This document shows, one piece after another, positions 52,001 to 64,000 of a stretch of 64,000 bases of DNA (its first letter is position 1; each line of letters begins with the position of its first letter). The notes under the pieces are model-generated. The model was not told the origin of the DNA. It searched no databases and worked only from the letters and a program-made list of their open reading frames with translations. The stretch is from Cliona cf. orientalis (taxonomy: Eukaryota; Porifera; Demospongiae; Clionaida; Clionaidae), in assembly GCA_963930775.1 (NCBI GenBank), contig OZ005703.1, positions 7,254,001 through 7,318,000 of the forward strand. The letters run 5' to 3'. The position numbers were made by a program, and so were the translations under genes.

Positions 52001-54939
52001 GTGACGACCTATACCATACTATGACGATCTTTACCAGTTTTGTGTTTCTCGTTTTTTTTTATACAGCAATAGCTACGCCTCCTGCTAATAGAAAGGATTC
52101 GTCCAACAGTGGAAAAAACCAAACTGCTGACGACAGGTACATGTATATACATGAAATTTTAGAGGGTTCAGAGTGCAGGGAACACGCTTGATTCCCCCAC
52201 CCCCTCCTGAAGAGCTAAACAATAATTGATAATCCTATGCTAGCCCCTGCTATATAAGCTTAACTTAATTTTCATTTTCTTTCTTCCACAGTAAGAGTGT
52301 TTCTTCCCTGCTGGACCTTGATGATATCATCATTGGTCCACCAGCTACAAGCGCAGGAGGAGGAGGAGGAGGAGGGCTGCCCCCTCCCCTCATGCCCAGC
52401 CTCTTCAACCTCGATCCAATGGGTAAGCTCCTTTATTAGTTAGACACTTTACATTGGCCCTGCATTGGGAACTGATGCATATGATGGGGTCTATACAGCT
52501 TGACTACATGAATAGGCTAGAACTATCATACATGTACATGTATAGTATATACAATGTATGATATCAGACTAGTATCGGCCTCTACATGTACATGTATACG
52601 TACGTGAACATAAATGTACATGTACACACACACTCTCTCTCTTTCAGCGACTCTCACTCCTTTCTCCGTGCAATCCTCCTCCACCTCTTCCTCCTCCATC
52701 CTCACCCCAACTCCGGCTCTCTCTACAACAGCAGCTCCAACTTCATCCAATTCCCTACTCCTGGATCCAGGAATGGGAACGGAAAATCCACCTGGTCCAA
52801 GACCCATTCCAAGACCAAGAAATTCCTCAACTCTCAAGGCTAATAGCCAAGAGCAGAAGGATCCGTTTTCTGCCTTTGAAGAAGCCAAGGACAAGCCTAC
52901 TGACTTACCAGCGCCTTCCGCTGGTGGCATCATCCCACCCCTTCCTAATAAGAAGAGAAAATCAACGGGGGTTGTCCCCTCGACTTCTTCACAGTCTATA
53001 TCATCCACTACGTCGGCAACGGGGGGTGTGGCCAAGTCTTCGAGCGGCTACAGTATTGTGTCGATCACGTCGGAAAAATCTTTCGATTCCGTGACGACAC
53101 CTTTTGAAACAAATTTCGTCACTCCCTCTCAGGATGATACCCATCTTTCGACAAAATCTGCTCAACAACAAGCAGAAGGTAATGGAGCAGTAATGAGTGG
53201 GGGCTCCCTCTCGGCTGGGTCTAGTCCAAAGATGACCCCGAAATTTCCGAAAGATGGCGGAGCATCACCATCGTTGAAACCACCAGAACACTCCGATTCT
53301 TCTACCTTGAAAGGAGGGATCTTACCTCCACCCCAAGCTGCACCCAGGAGGGGTAGCGGTGGGTCGTCGTCACGGCGACGGAGCGCCAACCCCCAACTTG
53401 GTCCCAGTGGTAGCAGCGGTGGTGATCTATTACAAACATCGTCACCGTTGACAACGGCAAGAGTGGCCACTTCTCGATCGACGAGCACAAGTCCGATCAA
53501 TTTCAATAATAAAACTATACAAAGTGGAGTAGCTACTACCAACGGCGTAACTTCGACTTCAACTTCTAGCACTGCTTCACCGCAAACGACAGCTAGCAAT
53601 TCGCCGACACACGCCGCTATACCGATCGCAGTGGCGGTACAGGAGACTTGTAATGCCATCTTCAAGGGGAACGACATGAACAAGTGTGTGATAAAGGTCA
53701 ACGGAGAGGTCATGGTGTCGTTCCCGGCGAGCTACGTGTCGCAGCTGGCGTCACATGACGTCCTCGCGTTCAGGGTGGCCAATGCGGATAATGTGGAGAG
53801 ATTACTGCACAATCAGCACTTATTGAAGAAGTGAGTAGCTCGGGAGAATGGGTTTACGAAGTTGTACAACAGTTGCATGATGGATGTATTTTGTGGTAAA
53901 GATCGTTAAATGTAGTTGTTCAGTCTAGTCAGACCTGCAGTTGCTTAGGTAAAGGTCGTCAATTTACTTGGTTGCTTCTTTATTCCCTGCAGGGAGGGTG
54001 ATGGGTATTTGTATAAATTTGACATGTCAGCACTGGTGGCTAACCTCAAGCAGATGAAGGAGAAACAAAACTCTCCTTACTGCAACATACAGATCCTCAA
54101 ATATGAAGTGAGCCCCAAAATAATTTTGTGTCTACATGTATCTAATGTCAATGTATCTCCGTATCCCCAGGTGAAGGCTAGCAGTGGTGGCCAGCTTCCT
54201 CTAAAGCTGATCTCGTTCTGGAAGTGTGAGCCAACTACGACTAACTTCCGATTGGACTACATCTATCAGCCATCGAGCCTCAAGCAGCTCAAGAAGCCGG
54301 CCATGACCAACATGAGCGTGGTGGTACCGGTCAGTGGAGGGGTGAGGAAGTCAATGTCCAAGCCAGAGGGGAGCTGGGTGGCAGAGCAGAATAGAATCAT
54401 GTGGAAGTTGGGAGACCTACAGCCAACGGAGGAAGGTGGGGTGGATACTCTCTCTCCCTCTCTATCTCTTGCTCTCTCGCTCTCTTTCTTGCCTTCCTCC
54501 CTCTACACAAATGCTTCTCTGTCTATGCAGCGCATGTATACAATGTCATGTATATGTACACTTTATCTATTGACGACCCTTTACCTGCCTTCTCTCTCTC
54601 CAGGTCGGGGCACTCTGCATGCAAAGTTTGACGTGACCAGCGGTCCTACTGTACCAGCTCCCGCCACCATTCAGTTCCTCTGCGATGGTGCCACCATGTC
54701 TGGACTCACCTTTGAACTCACTAGTGACGCGTACAGAGTCTCTCTGACGAAAAACAAATGCCTCTCAGGTACGCAAGTTAGAAAAAAGTATTACTTCTGT
54801 AGGCAATATTTTCCCCTAGATTGACTAAAGACTCCCTCCCCCGAGATAACATTATATTAAGACAATTAATTTTTTTGTCAATTCTTGTTTATTACACCCT
54901 ACAGGCAAGTACACAGCTGAAATCGTACATCATTATTGA
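47577..54939 (+). CDS. FCHO: FCHo endocytic protein (F-BAR plus mu-homology domain)
   Basis: Nineteen exons join to 1101 residues: 47577-47609, 48568-48659, 48766-48846, 49141-49285, 49479-49655, 49739-49784, 50071-50216, 50335-50464, 50624-50737, 50887-50981, 51394-51523, 51816-51968, 52067-52136, 52292-52422, 52648-53830, 53993-54107, 54171-54435, 54604-54768, 54905-54939. The N-terminus (MTTAKFEDNFW, then G-x-x-x-x-GFD-I-L) and following helices form an F-BAR domain. A Lys-rich segment ('SRFKKKKQK') and 'DEEGYSIRPADAAS' follow, then a long Ser/Thr/Pro-rich linker. The C-terminal mu-homology domain begins near 'IPIAVAVQETCNAIFKG' and includes 'FWKCEPTTTNFRLDY' and 'MSVVVPVSGGVRK'. FCHo proteins bend membrane and recruit AP-2 and Eps15 early in clathrin-mediated endocytosis. 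It looks like the single ancestral gene; FCHO1 versus FCHO2 cannot be assigned. Confidence 0.95.
48913..49138. repeat. Pyrimidine (TC)n repeat ending at a splice acceptor
   Basis: About 225 bp of CTCTCT-type simple sequence with CATCTC and TGTCTC interruptions. It runs directly into the AG acceptor of the FCHo exon at 49141 and forms its polypyrimidine tract. Confidence 0.95.
51107..51153. repeat. (TACATG)n palindromic hexamer repeat, intronic
   Basis: Successive TACATG units, each overlapping the palindrome TACATGTA, in an FCHo intron. Single TACATGTA sites are common elsewhere in the window. Confidence 0.85.
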
Positions 54940-55906
54940 GCTATTTGCTACGGGAAGGCAACACAGTATTTCATCATGTGACTGTGTGAGAACTATTTAT
55001 GTGTGCATGTGACAATAATTATGATTGTATGCATTAATTTTTGCTTTTTATCTGCTCATTTTTGTTGTATTAATTTTGTTTGTATCACAAGCCGTTACTT
55101 TACGAGTACACTGAGCTTACTGTTGTGTTGATTGTATAATATTATTATTATTGGAGAGTATTTATTATCCAAGCTTGTTATAGATTCCTTAGCTAGCGTG
55201 TGGGTTGTGGCCTCCGTGCATTATTGTCAAAAAATGTAGTTCATAAGCAGAATCTGATAGAAAGAAGTAGCAAAGGGGTCGGGATAATTGAGGTTGCACT
55301 AGCTTATTAGCCACATTATCCCATGATTGTGATAATAAACTTGTGTTAATTCTGAAGAAATATTTTTCAAGAAATGGGATATTAATTATAGCAGGCTATA
55401 ATGAGGGATACATTACTGGTGAAATGAAAAAAAAATATAACCCCATCCTGGAACAAAAACCAGAACGTAGCTCGTAACAAGATGAAAGCAGGTATCGATC
55501 ATGGTCCTGAACATGCTATATATACCATAGTGCACATATAGCTAGACCAACTTCCTCATAGCATTCATGCTTCCTCAAAGACAATTCATGCATACGTCAA
55601 ATCATAATGTCAACACTTGGCCAAAAAATATAATATTATTTAATATTATTATACAGGTTGGTAGTCTCTTCGTATACACAAACAGTACAGATAATTAATT
55701 ATTATAATAATTATCATGATAACACTACTACTAATAATAGTAGTTATTAAATAATGCTATGTACAGCAAAGTGGAGCTTGATGCAATGAATGTTTGTAGC
55801 TTTTGCTGCTGTCGAGAGCTCAAAATGTTACAGTACATGCGAGAAATTGAGTGAAAGTGACTGAACCCCATAATTATTATCAATTATTGTGGCAACTTGA
55901 TAATTA
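54940..55906. other. Convergent intergenic (FCHo and RING-gene 3' ends)
   Basis: AT-rich sequence with likely 3'UTRs of both genes. Candidate AATAAA signals (for example near 55332) are present. No coding exon is seen. Confidence 0.6.
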
Positions 55907-58900
55907 TTAGTGAGCCGAGTTTGATGGTGTGTTTGGCATAAGATATTCGTAATGATACTCGATGAGAGGGGGAGAGGAAGGAGGTGACCCCCCTCGTCCC
56001 CTGGCCAGGGGGGAACTGGGTGGCGAAACTCCTCCCCCATAGCGTAAAGCTCCACCCCTTGACGAAGATGATGAGGAAGGACGAACCTCTACATTCGTGT
56101 TTGTGGTAGTAATTGGTTCCAAATTCATCGTTACAGGATTCACACGATAAGTGTAGACAGTAGGAGCAGATTGGGGCAACCCCTGCTGTTGAATCTCGTT
56201 ACAATTCCGTTGACGACGTGTACGATGCCCTCCAGATCCACCGGTGGGGGTCGTAGTACGAAGTTGTAACTGTGGCCCCTGACGATGTCCGCCTCGACTT
56301 CCCCCACCACTCCCACTGCCCCCGCTCGTTAGCAACTGGTCCACACTCGAGCTCGTCGAAGCCGTACTGATCGTGGAAGTCGTACTGCTTGACGAGCCAA
56401 CTCTCCTCCTCCTCAGGGAGGACTGGGAAGAAGAGATAACCGTGTTTCGTACACCAACGTCAACTCGCTCCATGCACGTGGGACAGGTGAGAGAGCGCAT
56501 GAGCCAGTCGTCAATGCAGCGCATGTGGTAGTAGTGCATGCAGGGGAGGAGACGGATCGGCTGGCCGACGACAAAGTCGAGCATACAGATGGGACACCTG
56601 TGTGGGAAAGAAGTGACAGTAGCATTGTGAATCAGTGAAGTACCATTGATAGTATTATTATCACACAGAGGATATGGAGCACAATAAGTGTGCACATTAT
56701 AATGGACTTGATGAGAAAGGTATTACTCCGCATGTGATGAATCACCCTTATAACATTGCTATCGAAAAGCTACTGTTCTGTAGTATTAGCAGACTCCCTA
56801 ATCCCCCCCCCCCCACCAAGAGAAAAACTCAATTAATTTCATTATCATAATTTATGCAGACTATCCTCCAGTTGAGGCAGCCTTCCAAAAATTTTGATTT
56901 TGGTCACCTACAAATAGCAACCTATCTCATCAATGATTGTGGAGGGGGGGAAGAGGGCACTGGCCTTATATTAGACTAATGCCTACCAAACACTTATGGG
57001 TTTCAGCAAAGAATGCAAATTGACCAAAACAAGCTTATGTAACAAATATTTAGAAGCCACACTCCAATTCAAATGCCATAAGCAAGGCACAATACACACA
57101 AGTTCACTGTGGGGAAGGTCAGTTCAGGAACTGTACCAGACAGTGTGTCTATTGTGGAGTGATTCTGAGGTTATTAAATCCCCAACACCCCTTTGAAGTT
57201 TGCACTGTGCTAATAATAGTGCACTAATCTCGTTTGTGTGAGTACAGTGGACTCCCTCAACCCTCAGCAACCCCACCAAGCACTTTGAACTTTTGGGAAA
57301 GAAGTGACAGTAGCATTGTAAATCGGTGAAGTATCATTGGTAGTATTATCACGCAGGATATAGAGCACAATAAGTAATGGACTTGATGAGAAAGGTATTA
57401 CTCCGCATGCTATGAATCGTCCCTATATTGCTATCGACAAGCTACTGTTCTGTAGTATTAGCAGACTCCCTAATTGCCATATACCGTAGTTAATCGAATA
57501 CAACGCATGATCCAATTTAACAAATTAGCATTGTATATACGAAACGTTTATATGTGGAGTGACTGACGACCTTTACCAGAAAAAATGCACTTTTTTTCAG
57601 AATTGAATTAATTTTTTTTTCATGCGTTGGTAATACCCTACCATAATCAATGTATAAGCTCACCAAGTGGAAAACCCTATCAATTTTATTATCATAATTT
57701 ATGTAGACTATCCTCCCAATTGAGGAAGCCTTTCAAAAATTTTGATTTAGGTCACCTAAAGCTGGCTGCTTTCCTAATAGTCCAAGATTGTCAGTGGGAA
57801 GGAGAGGCACTAGCCTTATATAACACTGATGCCTACCAAACACTTATGGGTTTCAGCAAAGAATGCAAATTGACCAAAATAAGATTATGTAACAAAGCCA
57901 TACTCCAATTCAAATGCCATAAGCAAGGCACAAGCACTATACTATGTAAGTTCACTGTGGGGAAGGTTAGTTCAAGAACTGTGTCTAATTGTAGGTTTTC
58001 TATTGACAATCCCTTTTGTCACCTTGGCTTAAACTTTGTCTAGGAAACTACATTCCACTGACAGTGAGTGATTCTGAGGTTATTAATATTAAATCCCCAC
58101 CACCCCTTTGAAGTTTGCACTGTGCTAATAATAGTGCACTAATCTCCTTTGTGTGGGTACACTTGGAGTCCCCCAACCCTCAGCAACCCCCCCCCCCCCA
58201 AGCACTTTGAACTTTTGGGGACCTACAATTAAGCTTCATGCCCAATTAACTCTACCTTACACCAACAGGTGGAGGCCTGTAGAGGCTATTTCCACTCTGT
58301 CTCTAGAGTTCATCAGGGTCAAAAATCAAGTGTGCTGCAGCTACCCACAAAAAGCATTGTTGAAATTCACCTCACAGTCCCAACTACTAAAGTACACCAT
58401 TTGTAGACTGGGTGTCTGTCCTAGGTATGTGCACCCTGGCGGGTCTATGAGGGAAGCTAGTGGGCTGCCTTCCTTCCTTGGAGGAAATGTTTATGGCGAA
58501 ACAGGCAGTCCCAAGAGGCTATGAATATCATTATAAGCACCCCATCACCTTTGAATACACAGAGTGGCACAGCTGGTTACCCATGCTTCAAGGACCATAA
58601 ATGATCAGCTAGTGAAAACAGCTGGTGGGTTGGTTGGGGATAAACAAGGTCTCTGAGCTTGATAGCACATTCTCCACGAATCAACAATGTGCTGTACCCC
58701 TATATACATCCTCACTAATCAGGATTTGGTTGCATGCAGTAACAATGCTATGAATGCAACTTGCTTTTGCTTCTGTATTGGTACACTGTGGCTTCACATT
58801 GTTACAATACTAGCGTACATGTACAATGTTGTGTAGTTTGGGAGGGTACCCATGCATGTGACTCGAGCAATGATTCCAGGTACATTAACAGTATACTGCA

Positions 58901-59365
58901 GTTATAATAATTATTACACAATGTATGACTTCTGGGAATCTCAAAATCATCCACAAATTCCAAAAATATCGTCTACTGTCTAAAATTGATAAACAGCTAA
59001 ACTCACTACATACAGTCCTGCCCCATAACGTTCAATAGCATCTTTAAGTTACTTACACTAGAACAGAATCACACCTCTTGTCAATAACAACAATAATTAG
59101 CCTCCCCTCCCCCCTCCCCCTAATTAACCAACTAATTGACTCACTCTCTGTCCTTGTCCCCTTTGTCTCCTCCTTTCTTCTCTCCATGGTCGCCGCTCCC
59201 GGTGGTTGTCGACTCCTCGAGGTCAACTTCAAGGCTCTTCTTCTCATCCTTGCCACTGTCAGCGTATCTCCCACAGGGCAGGCACTGGATGAGAGTCAAC
59301 CTCTGGACTAGCTGGATTCGCTGCTCCTCCGTCATCTGAGCGTAGGCATAGAGTGGTGCTCGAGG
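55907..59365 (-). CDS. RNF11: RNF11-like RING-H2 E3 ubiquitin ligase (first exon uncertain)
   Basis: Two clear exons, 59365-59145 and 56597-55907, join in phase. The first encodes 'YAQMTEEQRIQLVQRLTLIQ' and 'LPCGRYADSG', matching the region before the RING of RNF11. The second begins E-C-P-I-C-M-L-D-F and contains a RING-H2 (C-x2-C ... 'LLPCMHYYHMRCIDDWL' ... 'TCPTCMERVD') nearly collinear with RNF11. Unlike vertebrate RNF11, which ends shortly after the RING, this protein continues about 185 residues with Ser/Gly-rich, 'RTTTPTGGSGG' and 'PPSSPLARGRGG' low-complexity stretches. RNF11 is a membrane-associated ligase adaptor in endosomal and TGF-beta/NF-kB regulation. The upstream exon(s) carrying the myristoylation site and PPxY motif are not certain; a candidate is at 62809-62873. 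The 2.5-kb intron holds a tandem duplication. Confidence 0.85.
56606..58150. repeat. ~0.7-kb tandem duplication in RNF11-like intron
   Basis: About 56606-57230 recurs at about 57299-58140 with a period near 693 bp. Shared landmarks are 'gaagtgacagtagcattgt', 'gggtttcagcaaagaatgc', 'aaatgccataagcaaggcac' and 'cacccctttgaagtttgcac'. The unit looks like a decayed repetitive element. Open frames in it (57627-58043, 58153-58524) lack conserved features, and the copies differ by indels. Confidence 0.8.
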
Positions 59366-59366
59366 C

Positions 59367-59459
<93 letters not shown>

Positions 59460-62400
59460 ACAATAAAGGATGAGTATTTACGCATCGAATTGCCACAATA
59501 ATACCATAGAGATAAGCATAGTTATTGAACACGCTGTAAACAAGCTGTCATATTGAAATGGACATGAGAAAGCAACCATAAATAAAATTAATGTGCATTT
59601 ACACAAGTGCTACTGCGTTAGATTTGATTGCGCTTCGTGTGATCTTGTGAGTGTACACATGCTGTGTGGATCTTTCTGTCCAAGAATAACTCTGTTTATG
59701 TCAACAGACATCTGGTACTTAGCAATAAAGAACTAATAGGGCACTGTATATCCAATGTACATACTATGTATAATAATTATTATCATCAGTGGTACGTTTA
59801 GTTTGTTTTTATCTATTCCTGTATTGAGGCATATTTTTACTACGTTTGTGCACGTTTTTCTCCTTTGCTTTCGCTCGGCTTCCTGCTGCCATTGAAACTA
59901 ACAGCAGCTGTCGTACAACCAGCAAGCACATGAGCGTCATACATGCAGCCATATTAACATTATGTCATACACAACACAAAAAACAGTGAAACCAAGAGTC
60001 CATAACATGTCGTACGTTTAAATACAACCACACTTAAGATTAGACATTTTTAACTGTCTATCTTTGAACGTTAGGTTTGGCTATATTCCATGTAAATTGT
60101 ACATCTATTCCTGCCATAGTTTACAAAAAAGGCATTTGGTGAAGCCATTACTGCTATTGAGTATTTTTGATGTTGCCTACTCATGCACAACATGTACATG
60201 TATGTTACATCTGTTTCTGATATTCTTATAGCCACACCATACACCCAGGATACCTCAAGCAAATGCTTGGCTAAGACTTTGCCGGTACACTATAGCTACC
60301 TTATTTGCTGTCATGCATGTTAGCTACAATATTATACATGTACTACTATCCAAATAGCATTAGGTGAGACCATTTTCTACAGTGTGGCCATGTTCAGGTA
60401 ATTGGATCATTGAGGGAGGGGGAAGAGAGGGGGGAGGGAGAGGGAGGGAGGGAGGGCTTGTTTATCGTGGTTTAAGGCGTGCATGTGCACGTGTGGGGGG
60501 TCCACGTATGTTGATTCAACATAACATATCAATTACACGAAACACTACATGTATGTGTATGACATAGCTTAGCTGAGGTGAGCAGGCTGAGGGTTGTAAT
60601 CTGTTTTGAGTCGCGTACTTAAAAATCGTATACACTTGCACACATACTCTACTCTACTGACAAAGATAGCGTCTATTTTTTGCTCCAAATAGTCTTTAAG
60701 TAATGTCAATATTAATTTTGTCTTTTCTTGCTAACACAACTCTGATTAGTGATGATGTTGGCATGGATTTTTCTAGATCTTTCACATTTTAAACTTCAAA
60801 CTTTCAAATGTGACTACCACATTCCCCTGTACATGAATCCACTCCCTCTAAATATAAACATTACCTCATGACTATATATAGCCTCATGAATATCATTATA
60901 CCAGAGCCAATGTATACATGCAGCATGCATTAGTCATGTGAGTATATTAATTATGACATCGTATGACATAATCTAATGGAATGCCACACTTGAGTATACA
61001 TTTACTGTAAAATAAGCATAATAATAATCTATATATACACACACATACAACTTGTACATCTGGCTTGATTTCTATGCAAATCACACATAATATACTATAA
61101 TTATGCATTGTTTATTCATCATTAGGCACATCCTCACGTGCTGCTACAGTATTAATGCATGCATTTATTATTATGCAAACAGTCACACATCTCGGTCTAA
61201 TTTGGTGCCTAACTGGGCGTAATCACCACACAAGCACTTCAAATAGAATAAGGAAATGTTGTGTCACATGTTCAGCATCACCTCAGCATCAGCATCACCC
61301 AATATAGCAAGCTTGTGACAGGAAATAAGGACATGGGAGACATACATCTATGGCAGGTATGGCAGGTTAGCTAGGCTAGTAGTCAGGTGGGAAATTTACG
61401 TAAAAGTGCATAGCTAAGCAAACAGTATCCAAGGTGCATGTACATGGTATAGTGACAGTAATGTCAAATGCTGACTGTAGAAGTCTAGAAAAGTCACAGA
61501 AATTATGAACAATGTGTGTGTGCACGTGTATATGTACATGAATTATTGTGTGCCAGCAAACAATGGCCCATCCAGGTACGATTTGTCATGCTGTCTGACA
61601 TGTTTGCATCATGTGTTGTGTATGCATGTGTATGTACATGTGATGTTTGAGATTGTCACATTGTTTACTAGTCGAGCATGCATGCATGCTGCCGTTCCGG
61701 GGATTCGCTGAAATGGGTCATGACTCATTACCACACACGGCATCAAGAAGTGAAGTCATGAGACTATAGCTATTATCACTGTGGTAGCATGTGCCTGTTT
61801 GCATGTGTGCATGTATGCTGGATACAATAGCTGAACCACCACATCCTGGGTCCATTATGTAAGCATCCAGGTAGCAGCAACACACTTGCTCAATAATATT
61901 ATTTGGGATTTCTTGAGTTCTATTAAGGATGAGACTGTATGGAATTATATCATATCCTATTGGGGATCCCCAGTCAATGAATATAATATTTCCACTCTGT
62001 ATGACTGGGAAGGAGTTTAAATATATACCTGATAGATAGATATGGTTCCAATTGGCAAAATAGGTACAATGATTCTTGGAATTACGTGGCAGAAAATTCA
62101 ATAGTCATTGTCAGGAGTCCATAACAAAATCGTTCGTGTAAGTATCTACACAGAGTCACGTAAAAAGCACCCCTCCAGACTTTGGAATGTACAACACAGC
62201 ACTTGTGAGATACGATAGTTAATTAACTTAGGGGAGTTAGCTAAAGATTGCGTGCAGATATCTATGTAATATCAGATATTTCAATTCTGTGACCTTTTTT
62301 CTCAAGTTCAGGCACAGTCTATGGAAAGCGCGAGACTACGAATTAGAATCAGTACTGTCACTAAAATCATTCTTAGACTAGCTATACCACATCCTGAGTG

Positions 62401-62808
62401 GTGAAAAGAAGTGGTTCATTCAGAGTTGATCTCTAGGGACTATTCTTGGTGTCTCCACTGGCCTTACTGAAAGCACCAGAATGGGTTTGCTTATTTCCCC
62501 ACTGAATTAGGACTCAAAAGACATTGAGGAAGAGTGAATCAACTTGTGGTTACAGCATCAACTTGTGGTTACAGCGGTTTGTCATCAGCAGAGGAAACTG
62601 TAATAATTAATTATTGATTTGTCATTTTCGACAAAGAGATTTCCCACAACGCGTTTCAGTTATTGTACAATAGTACTCTCTACTAGAGGCACATTTTTAA
62701 TTTACTACTGAAGCATAAACCACAGATCTACTCATTCATTGCACATGTACGTATATATGTATGTATATGCACGAGGTATGTTGTGTGTAGTTATGTATGT
62801 ACGCTTAC
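59366..62808. other. Repeat-rich region upstream of RNF11-like exon; no firm gene
   Basis: This holds a (GA)n tract at about 59370-59455, a G-rich run near 60414-60457 and AT-rich unique sequence. If the candidate first exon at 62809-62873 is right, this is an RNF11-like intron. A minus-strand open frame at 61718-62101 (127 codons) has plausible composition but no recognised domain. Confidence 0.5.
59370..59456. repeat. (GA)n microsatellite adjoining RNF11-like acceptor
   Basis: About 86 bp of GA repeat on the plus strand. On the coding strand it is a CT tract running into the CTCTAG acceptor of the exon starting at 59365. Confidence 0.95.
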
Positions 62809-62873
62809 TCCGAAACCCTTGTAGTGACTGCTGTTCTTAAGATAGCTGATCCATTAGGACAACAATGCCCCAT
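62809..62873 (-). CDS. Candidate first exon of the RNF11-like gene
   Basis: The exon reads MGHCCPNGSAILRTAVTTRV..., starting with Gly2 and Cys4-Cys5 as in N-myristoylated, palmitoylated proteins; RNF11 begins M-G-N-C. It ends in a GTAAGC donor in phase 2. The next known exon (59365) starts in phase 0, so at least one further exon would be needed between them. Evidence is limited to the motif and donor. Confidence 0.25.
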
Positions 62874-64000
62874 GCACCTGCATGACTGGTGGGCTAGTAC
62901 CAGCTAGCTATAGATTGGATACAAGTATACCGTACCGTAGTGTTGTACTATCGTACAATACAAGACATACTCCAACTGTTACTGTCCTATCCCTCCATTG
63001 TTACAGACCACGCTATTTTCACTACCTGGGCCATCTAGTGTCACTGCACTGAAGCTAAAAACCACAACTGACAGTAGCTACCAGACACTGTAAGAATATA
63101 GTGGGAAACATTCGAGAGGAAAAATTTCCATAAAATTAATTTGACTGGTTCACTTTCTCCCGCTACATATACGGTAAGCTTCTAATATCAAAAAAGTACT
63201 AATAATATTACCATGATGACTAAAGATTACGGTGAAAAATTTCTGTGAGCATTCCCCATAAACAATAAAAGGAAGATGGTAATCAAAACTAATACAGTGA
63301 GGAATCTCTCGGAGAACACGATACTCCTGAAATATGCACCGTATTATTCACCACATCAAAATAGTAGTAATATTGATGTTATGGTATCTGCCATAATTGA
63401 GAAATTAGTACCTGTAGGACACCTCCTTTAACAATTAAGCTCATGTGTGGCTACAATTCAAAGTTTGCAACATTGAAAAACTAGCCTGAGAACAAGGCTA
63501 GCCAGCCAGCACAGACACACGGAAAAAAGCCAATAATTATTGAGATAGCTCAGAAGACTTTTCGATTATTTTCAAGTATCTGTTTCTTCACACCAGGAAG
63601 GCTAATGACATTTCCTAGCACCTTCCATCTATTTTCACCAATCAACAGATTCCTCATGGATATATATATATATATATATATAGCAACTTCACAGCAAACA
63701 GTTAAACCTTCAGTTTCATCAACACTTAGACTACTGCATTACAAGCATGCTATTCCTGTCTAGGCCTGTGGTTTTCACTATATGCACTGAAGCATGTAGC
63801 ACAACAGCACCCCAAAACCTCATCCTCTACTCGCTGAGGCACACCTGTGATAACTCTACATGCATGAAAAGCAAATGAACCATGTTTGAGTTAGCATAGT
63901 GCCTGTTTAGTGATAAATCGATGGATTGGGAAGCTGTGATGTTAGGAATAATAGGCAGAAACTTGATAACTTTAATCAGCACGCTCTAAGCTAGGCTTCT
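62874..64000. other. Right-edge intergenic, AT-rich
   Basis: No supported gene. It holds a (TA)n microsatellite at about 63659-63682 and a short inverted repeat CTAGCCTGAGAACAAGGCTAG at 63482-63502. Confidence 0.6.

Noticed and set aside
52526-53035. Long minus-strand frames opposite the large FCHo linker exon
   Set aside because: They are antisense shadows of a Ser/Thr/Pro-rich coding exon.
58153-58524. 123-codon plus-strand frame (MGTLGVPQPS...)
   Set aside because: It lies at the edge of the decayed tandem duplication in the RNF11-like intron and includes a poly-C run; composition is not convincing.
61718-62101. 127-codon minus-strand open frame with mixed hydrophobic composition
   Set aside because: No domain, splice context or duplicate supports it; left as unassigned.

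Overview
The window looks like nuclear DNA of an early-branching animal, most likely a demosponge. The evidence is intron-dense genes with short GT-AG introns in AT-rich DNA, two Notch-ligand (Delta-like) genes, Ig/FN3 receptors, clear animal orthologues (FCHo, AASDH, RNF11-like) and a mitochondrial-type MutS (MSH1-like), a gene most bilaterians lack. The species assignment is inference. No rRNA or tRNA gene, CRISPR array or bacterial operon was recognised. Exons were joined by hand; for most multi-exon genes the summed exon lengths give an uninterrupted reading frame, which supports the models.

Layout. 1-1.7 kb: 5' part of an Ig receptor gene (minus strand). 1.7-5.5 kb: repeat-rich gap with a MITE, three tandem terminal-inverted-repeat elements and an array of CCGGTT...AACCGG palindromes. 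5.6-9.2 kb: two tandem Delta-like genes (minus). 9.8-18.5 kb: MSH1-like gene (plus), lacking a visible mismatch-recognition N-terminus. 20.1-23.0 kb: a probable GPI-anchored protein (minus). 24.6-30.2 kb: a large FN3 receptor with a long tyrosine-rich tail (minus). 30.9-39.8 kb: a tandemly duplicated cluster of Ig/FN3 receptors (three apparently intact, one pseudogene; all minus). 40.3-46.0 kb: AASDH (minus), head to head with FCHo at 47.6-54.9 kb (plus). 55.9-59.4 kb, possibly to 62.9 kb: RNF11-like RING E3 ligase (minus). The right end is repeat-rich and shows no convincing gene.

Most unusual content. Four genes and the GPI-type gene share a membrane-proximal module built from a small 'NC' exon followed by an exon with CxC, a 'Y-R-A' stretch, 'I-x-x-W' and a final 'SC'. 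I do not recognise it as a named family. Three of these receptors, plus the partial gene at the left edge, carry a distinctive Ig-like domain with two adjacent-cysteine (CC) pairs. The duplicated receptors end in the same cytoplasmic motif, Y-(E/K)-L-T-x-C-P-A-Y-G. Together they look like a lineage-specific cell-surface receptor family with tyrosine-based signalling tails, expanding and losing domains by local duplication and deletion. A role in self/non-self recognition or immunity is possible but is inference only.
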